Assembly (NCBI RefSeq): GCF_015694425.1
Contig: NZ_JADQDN010000012.1
Coordinates: 1 to 64,000, forward strand
DNA from: Microvirga terrestris
GTDB lineage: Bacteria > Pseudomonadota > Alphaproteobacteria > Rhizobiales > Beijerinckiaceae
Length of the DNA stretch: 64,000 nt
Reading direction: 5' to 3'
In this document: piece after piece, positions 41,600 through 50,992 of the stretch
Layout: every line of letters begins with the position of its first letter
Position numbering within the stretch: position 1 is the stretch's first letter
Translations under genes and position numbers: made by a program
The notes under the pieces: generated by a model
Database searches by the model: none
What the model was told of the DNA's origin: nothing
What the model saw: the letters and a program-made list of their open reading frames with translations, nothing else

Positions 41600-44500
41600 A
41601 TGTATAAGCGTAGGCTTGCCCTTCGTATCCGGTTCGCAAGCCTCGCTTTCCTCTGTGGGTTCGGGCTGGCCGCGTCATCTGCTCTGGCCCAATCGGCCCA
41701 GGATTTTGTGGAGCAAGCGCGGCAGGCTGCTTCCACCAACGAAAATCAGGAGGCCGCTCGTCTTTTCGAGCAGGCGATCAACTTTGCGCCCGAGCGCCGC
41801 AACGAACTCCTGCTCGAATATGCGGATCAGGTTGCTTATTCCGGCCGCCCTGGGGATGCCGTGCCTCTCTATCGCGAGCGACTGAACGACCCTGCTATCG
41901 ATGCCGCCAATCGCGAACGAGCCGAGCGTGGACTAGCCTTCGCTCTCCTGTGGAGCATCCGGTTCCAGGAGGCTATTCCCGCTTGGGAGGCCCGCCTCAG
42001 GGTAGACCCTGCCAGCGATGAATCCAGAAAGGCGTTGTCTGACGCCCTGGTCGGTGCAGCGCGACAGGCCGGAGAACGCTCCGACAATGCAAACGCCAGG
42101 ACGCTCTTCAGCCGCGCCATCGAGACAGCGCCGCAGCGTCGCCAGGAACTATTACCGGAACTCGCCGATCAAACGGCCTACGCTGGCCAGCCCGATCAGG
42201 CCGTGCTGCTTTATCAAGAGGCCTTGCGGAATGGCAGCCGTCCCGAGGACCAGCAGCGGCGCCTGAGGCGGGGACTTGCTTTCGCTCTCCTGTGGAGTGG
42301 CCAGTTTCCGGCTGCCGTCGCGGCCCTCGAGGGCGTGCTTCGGGCATCTCCGGACGACGCTCAGGTCCGACAAGGATTGGCAGAAGCTCGAACCGGCGCC
42401 GAGAGAAGCCGTGCACAGACAGCGCAGCCTTCTCAGGCCGCTCCTGCGCCAGTGCAACGAGCGCCTGTCACCGCTCCAGTCTCGCCTGCCGATGCAGCCG
42501 TCGCGGCGGCCCGAGAAGCGGCGGGACGGGGTGCCAACAGGGAAGCGGCTTCGCTCTTCGAGAGGGCGATCTCGCTCGATCCCTCCAAGCGGGGGCAGAT
42601 TAGTCGCGAATATGCCGACCAGCTTGCTTTCTCCGGAGAGCCGGGCAGGGCGGTTCCCCTCTATCGCGAGGTTCTCGCCCGTCAGGATCTTCGGGCAGTG
42701 GAGCGGCAACAGGCGACCCGCTCGCTGGCGTTCGCTCTCCTGTGGAGCAGCCAGTTTCAGCCGGCGATCGAAGCCTGGGGCAATATCCTTCAGGCTGACC
42801 GGAGCGATGCGGAGGCGCGAAAAGCGCTCTCTGATTCTTACGTGGGTGCTGCCCGCCAGTCGGCCGAGAGCACCCGCAACGCCGATGCCGCTTCCTACTT
42901 CCGCAGAGCCATCGAGACCGCACCGCAACGACGGCAGGAACTGCTTCCCGAATATGCCGATCAGACGGCCTATTCGGGCAATCCGGCCGGCGCGGTGCCC
43001 CTCTATCGAGAGGCCCTGGGCGATGGCCAGCGCTCCGACGCGGAGCGTCGGCGAGTGAGGCGCGGCCTTGCCTTCGCGCTCCTCTGGAGCAACCAGTTCC
43101 GTGAGGCCATTGCCGCTTGGCAGCCGCTTTTCCGGGAGAACCCGCGTGACGAGGAAGCCCGCAAGGCGTTCTCGGATGCGCTCGTCGGTGCAGCACGCCA
43201 AGCCGCTGGGCAAACCCGCAATGCGGAAGCCGTGAACCTCTTCGAACGTGCGCTGACCGTCATGCCGGGGCGCCGCCGGGAGTTGCTGCGGGAATATGCC
43301 GAGCAGGTGCTGTATGCGGGTCAGCCGCTGAGAGCCATCCCGCTCTTCCAAAAGGTGCTTCAGCGCGCCGACCTGAACGCGCAGGAGCGGCGGGATGCCC
43401 GGCTCGGTCTCGCCCGCGCCCTGGCCTGGAGCGGACAGCAGAAGCTTGCTATCCCGGTCTTCAGCGAGATCCTGGCGTCGAACGATACCGACGTCGATGC
43501 TCTCATCGGACGCGGCAACGCCCTTAACGACATCACGGAGCACAAATCTGCCCTGGTTGATTTTGAGGTGGTGCTCTCACTCCAGCCCGGCAATGTGGAG
43601 GCGATCCGCGGTGCTGCGACGGCCGAGAGATCCATGGGGCTGCCGCAGGCGGCTCTTGCCCGGCTCGACCCACTTCTGGCCAGCGGCGACCGGAACCCCG
43701 CCACGCTATTCATCGCCGCCCAGGCGCGCCGGGAGATGGGGCGCCCGGACCTGTCGGAGGGCTATGCGAGGGCCGTCCTGGCGCAGAAGCCCGCTGATCC
43801 CGGTGCCCTGGCGCTTCTCGATCAGCTTTATCTTGAGCGCCGACCCCTGACGCGCATCGAGAGCTGGTATGCCCGCCGTTCGGACGATCTCGCGATCTGG
43901 TCGCTGCAGGCCTCCCACGAGTTGACCTTCAACGATGGTCTGACGAAATTCGGGCCTCAGGCCCGCTTCATGCGCTTTCGCGGCGACGATTTCCCAAGTG
44001 TCGACATGTCGAGCATCGGCATCGCCGGGCAGCACAGATTCGGCGACCATGTCGAGTTCAAGTCGTCGGTCTTCCTGAACGTTGAGGACGAGTCACGGCG
44101 CAACCGGCCGGACGGAGACGAGGATCAGGACGTCACGCTCACCCACGACACGAGCTTGAGCCTAATTGCCTCCGATGTGTTCCGGTTCGACCTGAATCTG
44201 GCACGGCACTACGCGGACGAGAACACATACTCGATCGTGAACGACGTGCTGGAGAACGATTTCGGCCTTAAGACGGTCGTGACACCGGACAACGCGACCC
44301 GCTTTGCCGCCCAGGCGATCTACAGCCACTACTCCGACGGCAACGAGCGCATCTGGGGGCAGGTGGAGTTCGCCAAGCGTTTCACGGCCAACCCCTATTT
44401 CTGGCTGGGCGCGCGCTACACGGCCTTCGAATTCGCGGAGGTTGTCGACAACGGCTATTGGAATCCCAAGCGCTACCAATCCCTGGAAGCAAGCGTCCAA

Positions 44501-44770
44501 TTCTACGGACCCTTGGCGGAACGATGGTGGTTCGATCTCCAGGGCGCTGCCGGATATGGCTGGAGCGAGCCCGGCGAGGGGGGCTTCGTCTCCTATGCGT
44601 CTGCACGCCTGAACTACGACTTCACTTCGCAGACGACCTTCGCCCTCTATGCAAGCCACCTCATCTCCTATGCACGCTCGTCGGAAGACGACGGCAACTT
44701 CAATACCGGAGAGGACGACGAGCCGTTCAGCCGCTGGTCTCTGGGAGGGGAGCTGAGGATCCGCTGGTAG
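41600..44770 (+). CDS. TPR and beta-barrel outer-membrane protein, PgaA/BcsC-like exporter
   Basis: A 1056-residue exported protein. The signal peptide ends ALAQS near residue 31. Residues 35-740 contain TPR-like units arranged as about five larger repeats of roughly 110-150 residues, each with a GLAFALLWS-type core followed by AxxAWxxxL. One linker rich in Ala, Pro and Gln lies near 273-300. From about 750 the protein turns into beta-strands of a porin-like barrel and ends LGGELRIRW. This TPR-plus-barrel plan is that of PgaA and BcsC, which export synthase-made polysaccharide. It is divergent from the glycosyltransferase. ATG 41600 starts the signal peptide; a GTG at 41579 is possible. Confidence 0.83.
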   Translation: MYKRRLALRIRFASLAFLCGFGLAASSALAQSAQDFVEQARQAASTNENQEAARLFEQAINFAPERRNELLLEYADQVAYSGRPGDAVPLYRERLNDPAIDAANRERAERGLAFALLWSIRFQEAIPAWEARLRVDPASDESRKALSDALVGAARQAGERSDNANARTLFSRAIETAPQRRQELLPELADQTAYAGQPDQAVLLYQEALRNGSRPEDQQRRLRRGLAFALLWSGQFPAAVAALEGVLRASPDDAQVRQGLAEARTGAERSRAQTAQPSQAAPAPVQRAPVTAPVSPADAAVAAAREAAGRGANREAASLFERAISLDPSKRGQISREYADQLAFSGEPGRAVPLYREVLARQDLRAVERQQATRSLAFALLWSSQFQPAIEAWGNILQADRSDAEARKALSDSYVGAARQSAESTRNADAASYFRRAIETAPQRRQELLPEYADQTAYSGNPAGAVPLYREALGDGQRSDAERRRVRRGLAFALLWSNQFREAIAAWQPLFRENPRDEEARKAFSDALVGAARQAAGQTRNAEAVNLFERALTVMPGRRRELLREYAEQVLYAGQPLRAIPLFQKVLQRADLNAQERRDARLGLARALAWSGQQKLAIPVFSEILASNDTDVDALIGRGNALNDITEHKSALVDFEVVLSLQPGNVEAIRGAATAERSMGLPQAALARLDPLLASGDRNPATLFIAAQARREMGRPDLSEGYARAVLAQKPADPGALALLDQLYLERRPLTRIESWYARRSDDLAIWSLQASHELTFNDGLTKFGPQARFMRFRGDDFPSVDMSSIGIAGQHRFGDHVEFKSSVFLNVEDESRRNRPDGDEDQDVTLTHDTSLSLIASDVFRFDLNLARHYADENTYSIVNDVLENDFGLKTVVTPDNATRFAAQAIYSHYSDGNERIWGQVEFAKRFTANPYFWLGARYTAFEFAEVVDNGYWNPKRYQSLEASVQFYGPLAERWWFDLQGAAGYGWSEPGEGGFVSYASARLNYDFTSQTTFALYASHLISYARSSEDDGNFNTGEDDEPFSRWSLGGELRIRW

Positions 44771-44847
44771 GCGGGTTACACCTCAACCCTCAGGATTTTT
44801 CATAGCATCCCTCGCATACAGCGCCGGGAGCGACTATTTCTGCCCCC

Positions 44848-45630
44848 ATGACAGACCCACGCGACTGGTTCCCCTCAGCCGAGGAACCCAACCCCATGCG
44901 GGCCGCTCAGGCCGGTATGAAGCCCACCCTGCCGAAGCGCTTCTACAAGGAGGCTGGCGTCGAGGAGCGGGACGGCTTGTTCCACCTCACGCTCGACGGC
45001 CGGACGGCGAAGACGCCGAGCAAGCACCCTCTGGCCGTGCCCTCACAAGCGCTGGCCGAAGCCCTGGCGGAGGAATGGCAGGTGCAGGGGGGCGAGATCG
45101 ATCCCTCCACCATGCCGGTTACCCGCATCGTCAATTCCGCCATCGACGGCGTGGCGCCGCGAATGGCCGAGGTGGTCGACGATCTGGTGCGTTATGCCGG
45201 ATCGGACCTCGTTTATTACCGGGCCGGCGAGCCCGAGCGCCTAGCCAAGTCTCAGGATGACGCCTGGAGACCAGTGCTCGACTGGGCGCTCGATGCCCAC
45301 GGCGCTCGCTTCACCTTAGGTGAGGGCGTGATGCATGTGGGGCAGCCGGAGGAGGCGGTCGCAGCCATCCGCGGGGCCATCGAGCAGATCGGATCGCCGT
45401 TTGCGCTCGCAGCTCTCCATGTGATGACGACCCTGTCCGGTTCGGTGCTGATCGCGCTCGCCCATGCGGCCCGGAAGCTCGACACGGAGCAGGCCTGGGC
45501 AGCCGCCCATGTGGATGAGCTTTATCAGGAGAGCGTCTGGGGTGAGGATTACGAGGCCATGGAGCGCCGCCGCCGGCGCGAGGCCGATTTCCGGGCCGCG
45601 TCCCTGGTCTATCGTTTGACGCAGGCATGA
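44848..45630 (+). CDS. ATP12-family chaperone for F1 ATPase assembly
   Basis: A 260-residue ATP12 protein, known from alphaproteobacteria and mitochondria, where it chaperones the F1 alpha subunit. Family features are KRFYKEAGVEERDG, LDGRTAKTPSKHPL near 49-62, and MPVTRIVNSAID around 90-101; the central RYAGSDLVYYRA is also typical. It is an ordinary core gene and marks a return to housekeeping sequence after the polysaccharide locus. Confidence 0.92.
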   Translation: MTDPRDWFPSAEEPNPMRAAQAGMKPTLPKRFYKEAGVEERDGLFHLTLDGRTAKTPSKHPLAVPSQALAEALAEEWQVQGGEIDPSTMPVTRIVNSAIDGVAPRMAEVVDDLVRYAGSDLVYYRAGEPERLAKSQDDAWRPVLDWALDAHGARFTLGEGVMHVGQPEEAVAAIRGAIEQIGSPFALAALHVMTTLSGSVLIALAHAARKLDTEQAWAAAHVDELYQESVWGEDYEAMERRRRREADFRAASLVYRLTQA

Positions 45631-45663
45631 AAAAGCCGCCGGAGCCCAGCGCGCCGGCGGCTT
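45630..45663 (-). terminator. Rho-independent terminator
   Basis: AAGCCGCCGG (45633-45642) and CCGGCGGCTT (45654-45663) pair perfectly around an 11-nt loop. On the minus strand five T residues follow, so it terminates the lipoprotein gene that ends at 45679. It abuts the stop of the ATP12 gene and may work weakly for that gene too. Confidence 0.8.
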
Positions 45664-45678
45664 CTGAACCTTAGAGCG

Positions 45679-46056
45679 TCAGCCGCGCTGGAAGGTGATC
45701 CCGCACTTCTTCTGGATCGAAGCGGCTTCGATAGCCTGCATTTGTCCCTTGAGGTTGGCGAGTTCCGCTGTCTTGGCATTATCGCCGCCCACCAGGAAGG
45801 CGGCTGGCCAGAAGATAACGACGGCAGCCGTCGTGGCGACCGCATCCTTGGTCCGCTGGGAGTCCTGGGCACCTGCTGCCGAGGCAGCCGCGCTGCTGAC
45901 CCGCTGAGCCTCGAGGCTCAATTCCTTGCAGCTGTAGCTCTGGTATGTGACTGGTGACACATAGGCGGCTCCGACGTCTTCCGAGCGGCTCGCGCAGCCG
46001 GCCGCCAGCAGCGACAGGGATACGGCCAAAGCCGAAAATTGGGTGGACTTGTTCAT
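45679..46056 (-). CDS. Small lipoprotein, conserved hypothetical
   Basis: A 125-residue lipoprotein with signal peptide and lipobox LLAAGC (Cys about residue 21). The mature part contains SYSCKELSLEAQRV, a hydrophobic stretch VATTAAVVIFWPAAFLVGG around 75-93 and a C-terminal EAASIQKKCGI. This layout is familiar from a widespread proteobacterial lipoprotein family of unknown function. The start at 46056 begins the signal peptide and has a GGGGC site. Confidence 0.75.
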   Translation of the reverse strand: MNKSTQFSALAVSLSLLAAGCASRSEDVGAAYVSPVTYQSYSCKELSLEAQRVSSAAASAAGAQDSQRTKDAVATTAAVVIFWPAAFLVGGDNAKTAELANLKGQMQAIEAASIQKKCGITFQRG

Positions 46057-46208
46057 GTTCAGCCCCATTGTAACGTAATAACGAAACTTTCTTAGCCCGC
46101 GCCGGTCGATCTGAGAAGTGCTGTGGAGCACACACCCATAGTGGGATTTTGACCCAGGCACGGCTGTGCTAAGCGGGGGATCATTTTCCCGGGAGTCAGG
46201 GTCCAGCC

Positions 46209-47741
46209 ATGAAAGACATGCTCGAACGGCTTGAGGAGCGGCGCGCGCAGGCCCGCCTCGGCGGCGGTGAGAAGCGCATCGAGGCGCAGCACGCCCGCGG
46301 CAAGCTGACCGCCCGGGAGCGCATCGAACTCCTGCTCGACAATGGCTCCTTCGAGGAGTTCGATATGTTCGTTGAGCACCGCTCCACTGATTTCGGTATG
46401 GACAAGGCCAAGATCCCCGGCGACGGCGTGGTCACCGGCTGGGGCACCGTCAATGGCCGAACGGTCTTCGTCTTCGCCAAGGATTTCACCGTCTTCGGCG
46501 GCTCGCTCTCCGAAGCCCATGCCCAGAAGATCACCAAGATTCAGGACATGGCGCTCAAGATGCGCGCACCCATCGTCGGCCTGTTCGATGCCGGCGGCGC
46601 CCGCATCCAGGAGGGCGTGGCGGCGCTCGGCGGCTATGGCGAGGTGTTCAAGCGCAACGTGATCGCCTCGGGGGTCATCCCGCAGATCTCGGTCATCATG
46701 GGCCCCTGCGCGGGCGGCGATGTCTATTCGCCCGCCATGACCGACTTCATCTTCATGGTGCGCGACCGCTCTTACATGTTCGTCACCGGCCCCGACGTGG
46801 TGAAGACCGTCACCAACGAGACGGTGACTTCCGAGGAACTCGGCGGCGCCAAGGTGCACACCACCAAGTCGTCCGTGGCTGACGGCGCTTATGACAACGA
46901 CGTGGAGGCGCTGCTCCAGGTACGCCGCCTCATAGACTTCCTGCCCGCCAACAACATGGACGGCGTGCCGGAAATCCCGAGCTTCGACGACCCGTCCCGT
47001 ACGGATGAGAGCCTCGACACTCTGATCCCGGACAACCCGAACAAGCCCTACGACATGAAGGAGCTGATCCTGAAGGTCGTGGACGAGGCGGATTTCTTCG
47101 AGATCCAGGAAGCCTACGCCAAGAACATCATCACCGGCTTCGGTCGCATCGAGGGCCGCACGGTGGGCTTCGTGGCCAACCAGCCGATGGTGCTGGCCGG
47201 CGTGCTCGACGCGGATGCCTCCCGCAAGGCCGCCCGGTTCGTGCGCTTCTGCGATGCCTTCAACATCCCGATCGTCACCTTCGAGGACGTGCCGGGCTTC
47301 CTGCCGGGCACCGCGCAGGAATATGGCGGCCTGATCAAACACGGGGCGAAGCTGCTCTTCGCCTACTCGGAAGCCACCGTGCCGCTCGTGACGGTGATCA
47401 CGCGCAAAGCCTTTGGCGGCGCCTATGACGTGATGGCCTCAAAGCACATCGGCGGCGACGTCAACTACGCCTGGCCCACCGCTCAGATCGCCGTGATGGG
47501 TGCCAAGGGCGCGGTGGAGATCATCTTCCGCCAGGATATCGGCGACGCGGACAAGATCGCGGCCCGCACCAAGGAATACGAGGACCGCTTCATGTCGCCC
47601 TTCGTGGCGGCGGAGCGCGGCTACATCGACGAGGTGATCATGCCGCATTCGACGCGGCGCCGGATCGCGCGCGCGCTCGCGATGCTCCGACACAAGGAGA
47701 CGGAGCGGCCCTGGAAGAAGCACGATAATATCCCGTTGTGA
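46209..47741 (+). CDS. pccB: Propionyl-CoA carboxylase beta subunit (carboxyltransferase)
   Basis: A 510-residue acyl-CoA carboxyltransferase. The N-half has [39 protein letters not shown] and the GGARIQEG oxyanion motif. The C-half has [19 protein letters not shown] and a late [10 protein letters not shown]. It transfers CO2 from carboxybiotin on PccA to propionyl-CoA, giving methylmalonyl-CoA. The matching pccA gene lies 3.8 kb downstream on the same strand. The 3' end overlaps a PLP-enzyme gene. Confidence 0.95.
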   Translation: MKDMLERLEERRAQARLGGGEKRIEAQHARGKLTARERIELLLDNGSFEEFDMFVEHRSTDFGMDKAKIPGDGVVTGWGTVNGRTVFVFAKDFTVFGGSLSEAHAQKITKIQDMALKMRAPIVGLFDAGGARIQEGVAALGGYGEVFKRNVIASGVIPQISVIMGPCAGGDVYSPAMTDFIFMVRDRSYMFVTGPDVVKTVTNETVTSEELGGAKVHTTKSSVADGAYDNDVEALLQVRRLIDFLPANNMDGVPEIPSFDDPSRTDESLDTLIPDNPNKPYDMKELILKVVDEADFFEIQEAYAKNIITGFGRIEGRTVGFVANQPMVLAGVLDADASRKAARFVRFCDAFNIPIVTFEDVPGFLPGTAQEYGGLIKHGAKLLFAYSEATVPLVTVITRKAFGGAYDVMASKHIGGDVNYAWPTAQIAVMGAKGAVEIIFRQDIGDADKIAARTKEYEDRFMSPFVAAERGYIDEVIMPHSTRRRIARALAMLRHKETERPWKKHDNIPL

Positions 47742-48823
47742 TCATGCCATTCCCCTCCACCCGCGCTTGGGTCTCCACAGCCATCCAGATCATCGAGGCG
47801 GATTTCAACCGTTCGTCGGATACGCATCTGCTGCGCGTGCCGCTGCCGGCTGTTCCGGGCGTTGAGCTTTATCTCAAGGATGAATCGACCCATCCCTCGG
47901 GTAGCTTGAAGCACCGGCTGGCGCGTTCACTGTTTCTCTATGGGCTTTGCAACGGCTGGATCGGGCCGAACACCACGATCATCGAGGCGTCGAGCGGATC
48001 GACCGCCGTGTCGGAGGCGTATTTCGCCCGGATGCTGGGTCTGCGCTTCATCGCCGTGATGCCGCGTTCGACCTCGGCGGAAAAAATCGCGCAGATCGCC
48101 TTCTATGGCGGCGAGAGCCATTTCGTGGATAGCCCCGCCGAGATGTATGCGGAGAGCGCGCGGCTCGCCGACGAACTCGGCGGCCATTACATGGACCAGT
48201 TTACTTATGCCGAGCGGGCGACGGACTGGCGCGGCAACAACAATATCGCCGAATCCATCTTCAGCCAGATGGCGCATGAAGAGCACCCGATCCCGACCTG
48301 GATCGTCGTGGGGGCGGGGACCGGCGGCACTTCGGCGACGCTGGGGCGCTACATCCGCTACCGTCGCCTGCCGACCCGGCTCTGCCTCGCGGATCCCGAG
48401 GCCTCCGTGTTCCACCGGCATCTGGCCGACCGGGAGGTCTGCACCGTTTCTGGGCCGCCCTCGGTGATCGAGGGCATCGGCCGCCCGCGCTGCGAACCAT
48501 CCTTCGTGCCTGACCTCATCGACCGCGCGTATGCGGTGCCGGACGCGGCCAGCATTGCGGCCGCGCGGGTCCTGTCACGCCGCATCGGCCGCTCCTGCGG
48601 CGGCTCCACGGGCACCAACCTCTGGGCTGTGGCGCAGATCGTCGGCGAGATGGTGAAGAACGGCGAGACGGGTTCCGTCGTGACGCTCCTGTGCGATTCC
48701 GGCGAGCGCTACCGCAGCACGCATTTCGACGACGCCTGGCTCGAATGCCGCGGCATCTGCATCAAGGCCGCCGAGGAGGCGATGGAAGGGTTCTTCGAGA
48801 CTGGTGCCCTTGCCGCGCCCTAA
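47738..48823 (+). CDS. PLP-dependent cysteine-synthase-family protein
   Basis: A 361-residue fold-type II PLP enzyme. The Schiff-base Lys lies in [13 protein letters not shown] (about residue 57). The phosphate-binding glycine loop is [12 protein letters not shown], and [13 protein letters not shown] resembles the substrate loop of CysK/CBS enzymes. A late [11 protein letters not shown] matches the end of the family. It differs enough from CysK that the substrate is uncertain. The GTG start at 47738 overlaps pccB by 4 bp; ATG 47744 is an alternative. Confidence 0.82.
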   Translation: MIMPFPSTRAWVSTAIQIIEADFNRSSDTHLLRVPLPAVPGVELYLKDESTHPSGSLKHRLARSLFLYGLCNGWIGPNTTIIEASSGSTAVSEAYFARMLGLRFIAVMPRSTSAEKIAQIAFYGGESHFVDSPAEMYAESARLADELGGHYMDQFTYAERATDWRGNNNIAESIFSQMAHEEHPIPTWIVVGAGTGGTSATLGRYIRYRRLPTRLCLADPEASVFHRHLADREVCTVSGPPSVIEGIGRPRCEPSFVPDLIDRAYAVPDAASIAAARVLSRRIGRSCGGSTGTNLWAVAQIVGEMVKNGETGSVVTLLCDSGERYRSTHFDDAWLECRGICIKAAEEAMEGFFETGALAAP

Positions 48824-48842
48824 GACGTGGATGGCCGTGACT

Positions 48843-48997
48843 GATCCCCGGATCAAATCCGGGGACGGCCATGGCGCTGAGGCAGATACCCTCAATGTCA
48901 TTCCGGGGCTGCGTAGCAGAGCCCGGAATCCATAAACGCCGGACGGTGCCGGGTTGGTGCAAGGTCGTCGTTATGGATCCCCGCCTGCGCGGGGATG
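48843..48997. repeat. Cluster of palindromic intergenic repeats
   Basis: Three hairpin-forming palindromes follow one another: TCCCCGGAT/ATCCGGGGA (48845-48865), ATTCCGGG/CCCGGAAT (48900-48929) and ATCCCCGC/GCGGGGAT (48977-48996). Elements of the pattern 'TCATTCCGGGGC...GGAATCCATAA' and 'GGATCCCCGC...GGGGATGACA' are common REP-like repeats in Rhizobiales genomes. They lie between convergent genes. Confidence 0.7.
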
Positions 48998-49019
48998 ACA
49001 GTAGAGGATAAGTGAGCGT

Positions 49020-49628
49020 CTATTCACCAAACCATCTCACCAGCAGCTGTAGGTCCGTCTGCGACAGGTTATGGCCTGCCGGCAGGATCTCGTGCTGAAC
49101 ATCGGCACCCGATGCGGACAGAGACGCAGCAAGGCGCTGCGAGTTATCAGCCGGAATGATCGGGTCCAGGGCGCCCGAGATCATCAGCACCCGCTTGCCC
49201 GCAAGATCCACTGCCGGAGCCTGGGTCAACGGTACCATGGCCCGTAGCAGCGCCGCGCCGGCCAGTATCTCAGGGCGCAGCATCAGCATGGCGGCGGCGA
49301 TGTTGGCGCCGTTGGAGAAGCCCACCGCGATGGGAGCCTCAAGCCCGTAGGCCTTGCGCGCCTCGGCCACGAAATCCGCAAGCTCGTTCGCGCGAAACCG
49401 CACGTCCTCCTCGTCGAACACGCCTTCAGCGAGTCGCCGGAAGAAGCGGGGCATGCCGTTCTCCAGGATCTTGCCGCGTGGGGAGAGCAGGGTGGAGCCG
49501 GGTGAGATCATGCGGCCGAGACCGAGAAGATCGTTCTCGTCGCCACCCGTGCCGTGGAGCAGCAGGAGAGGCGGACGGGTCGGGTCCGTGGCGGGCTCGT
49601 AACGGTGGATGAAGGACAGTTCGGTCAT
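49020..49628 (-). CDS. Alpha/beta hydrolase, MhqD-like carboxylesterase
   Basis: A 202-residue esterase of the phospholipase/carboxylesterase family. The triad is Ser105 (GFSNGA), Asp155 (GALDPIIP) and His186 (AGHNLSQTD); LLLHGTGGDEND (22-33) forms the oxyanion hole. In Firmicutes and proteobacteria such a gene pairs with the ring-cleaving dioxygenase MhqO, as here. The pair is linked to quinone or hydroquinone handling. Confidence 0.85.
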   Translation of the reverse strand: MTELSFIHRYEPATDPTRPPLLLLHGTGGDENDLLGLGRMISPGSTLLSPRGKILENGMPRFFRRLAEGVFDEEDVRFRANELADFVAEARKAYGLEAPIAVGFSNGANIAAAMLMLRPEILAGAALLRAMVPLTQAPAVDLAGKRVLMISGALDPIIPADNSQRLAASLSASGADVQHEILPAGHNLSQTDLQLLVRWFGE

Positions 49629-49643
49629 GATCTTTCTCTTTCT

Positions 49644-49740
49644 CCCTCTCCCCGAAGCGGGAGAGGGTGCCCTGCGCAGCAGGGTGGGAGAGGGGCTGTG
49701 CTTAAACTTACTGCCCCTCTCCCGCAGAGGGGAGAGGGTT
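49644..49740. repeat. Palindromic CCCTCTCCC-type intergenic repeats
   Basis: Several copies of CCCTCTCCC or its complement GGGAGAGGG occur in inverted pairs between the MhqD-like and MhqO-like genes, for example 49644-49652 with 49659-49667. CCCTGC-GCA-GCAGGG lies between them. This is a typical rhizobial short interspersed palindrome cluster able to fold into hairpins in the mhqOD transcript. Confidence 0.7.
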
Positions 49741-49744
49741 TAGG

Positions 49745-50674
49745 TCACGCCAATTCTGGCAGACGCGCCTCGATGTCACCCCGTCGCGATTCCAGAAATG
49801 CCGGAAGCTTCAGCTCGGCACCCAGCCGCTCCTGCGCCTCGTCGGCGGCGAAGCCCGGCTCGTCGGTGGCGATCTCGAACAGGATGCCGCCGGGCTCGCG
49901 GAAATAGACGGACCGGAAGTAGTTGCGGTCCTTCTGCTCCGTGGTCTGGAGGCCATGGGTTTCGGCAAGCTTTTTCACCATCCCGGCCTGATCGGCATCG
50001 TCCTTGGCGCGGAAGGCCACGTGATGCACGGAGCCGCCGCCCATCCGACCCGGCAGAAAACCGCCGACGCTGCGGATGTCGACCGTGCTGCCCATGAGCG
50101 CGTCCGTCCTGTAGCGGACGACGGAGCCCTCGCGGGCTGCCTCGCGGAAGCCGAACACGTCGGTCAGGATCGTGCCCGTCCGCTCCCCGTTCTCGACGAG
50201 AAGGGTAACGCCCTCCAGGCCCCGGATCGCATGCTCCGCCGGGATGCCATCCACGTTCCATGCCTCCTCGGTCTCGGCATTCGGAATGCCGACGAGCGAA
50301 AGGCTGGTGCCGTGCGGGTCCTTGAAGGTCAGAACGCTCTGGCTGAAGCGCTTCTCCACGCTGCCATGCTCGACGCCCTGCTCGATGAAGCGGTGCATCC
50401 AGAAGCCCAGGGAGCCTTCAGGTACGCGGAAAGCCGTCTCCTGCGTGGTGCCGACGCCGTTGCGTCCGGGCGCCACGTGCTCCCAGGGAAAGAAGGTCAG
50501 GATCGAGCCGGGATGGCCGAGGCTGTCGCCGAAATACAGGTGGTACGTGCCCGGATCGTCGAAGTTGACGGTCTTCTTGACGAGGCGCAAGCCGAGTACA
50601 CGGGTGTAGAAATCGAGATTGCCACGGGCCGGGCCTGCAATGGCGGTGACGTGATGAATGCCGTGGTGCCGCAT
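49745..50674 (-). CDS. Ring-cleaving dioxygenase, MhqO-like (VOC family)
   Basis: A 309-residue protein with two vicinal-oxygen-chelate modules. It starts GIHHVTAIAG with the first metal His; GSVHHVAFRAKDD near 215-227 gives the second, and PGGILFEIATDEPG gives the metal Glu. It matches MhqO/MhqA-type enzymes that open hydroquinone rings. AAGGAA precedes ATG 50674. It is transcribed ahead of the MhqD-like esterase, separated by repeats. Confidence 0.87.
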   Translation of the reverse strand: MRHHGIHHVTAIAGPARGNLDFYTRVLGLRLVKKTVNFDDPGTYHLYFGDSLGHPGSILTFFPWEHVAPGRNGVGTTQETAFRVPEGSLGFWMHRFIEQGVEHGSVEKRFSQSVLTFKDPHGTSLSLVGIPNAETEEAWNVDGIPAEHAIRGLEGVTLLVENGERTGTILTDVFGFREAAREGSVVRYRTDALMGSTVDIRSVGGFLPGRMGGGSVHHVAFRAKDDADQAGMVKKLAETHGLQTTEQKDRNYFRSVYFREPGGILFEIATDEPGFAADEAQERLGAELKLPAFLESRRGDIEARLPELA

Positions 50675-50992
50675 GGGTGCGTTCCTTAACGGGCAAGCGC
50701 GGATTGCGCTGCGTTGACAGGGAAATAAGTACCACCGAGCTTCGATGAAGTGCGGAAAGGGCTACCTTGCGGGATTGCAAAGCTCGGAGGTTCGTCCTGG
50801 CAAATCCGCGCAAACGTTGGAAAATCCGTTACGTCAAGATTCCGGCAACCAAAGAGTCTTAGCAAGGCTTAACCTCAACGGCGATTCAGCATGCCGTGTT
50901 AACGGTTTAGCCCTGCCGCCCGTGTGAATGTCATCCCGCACAAGCGATCAACCGGCGTTGGCCGAAATAAATGCCGGCGGGAGTCAAAACGG
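50675..50992. other. Divergent intergenic region (318 bp)
   Basis: No gene is supported between the MhqO-like gene (minus) and the small hypothetical gene (plus). A TTGACA occurs at 50714 without a convincing -10 partner. A 23-codon upstream extension of the plus-strand gene (from 50924) is basic and lacks family character. Confidence 0.35.

Noticed and set aside
41930..43440. Regularly spaced similar DNA segments resembling a repeat array
   Set aside because: They are protein-coding TPR units about 330-460 bp apart with divergent sequence, not CRISPR-type repeats.
42152..43543. 463-codon minus-strand open frame
   Set aside because: It is antisense to the repeat-containing exporter gene; its internal repeats simply mirror those of the real gene.
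46092..47342. 416-codon minus-strand open frame
   Set aside because: It is fully antisense to pccB, which has all family motifs.
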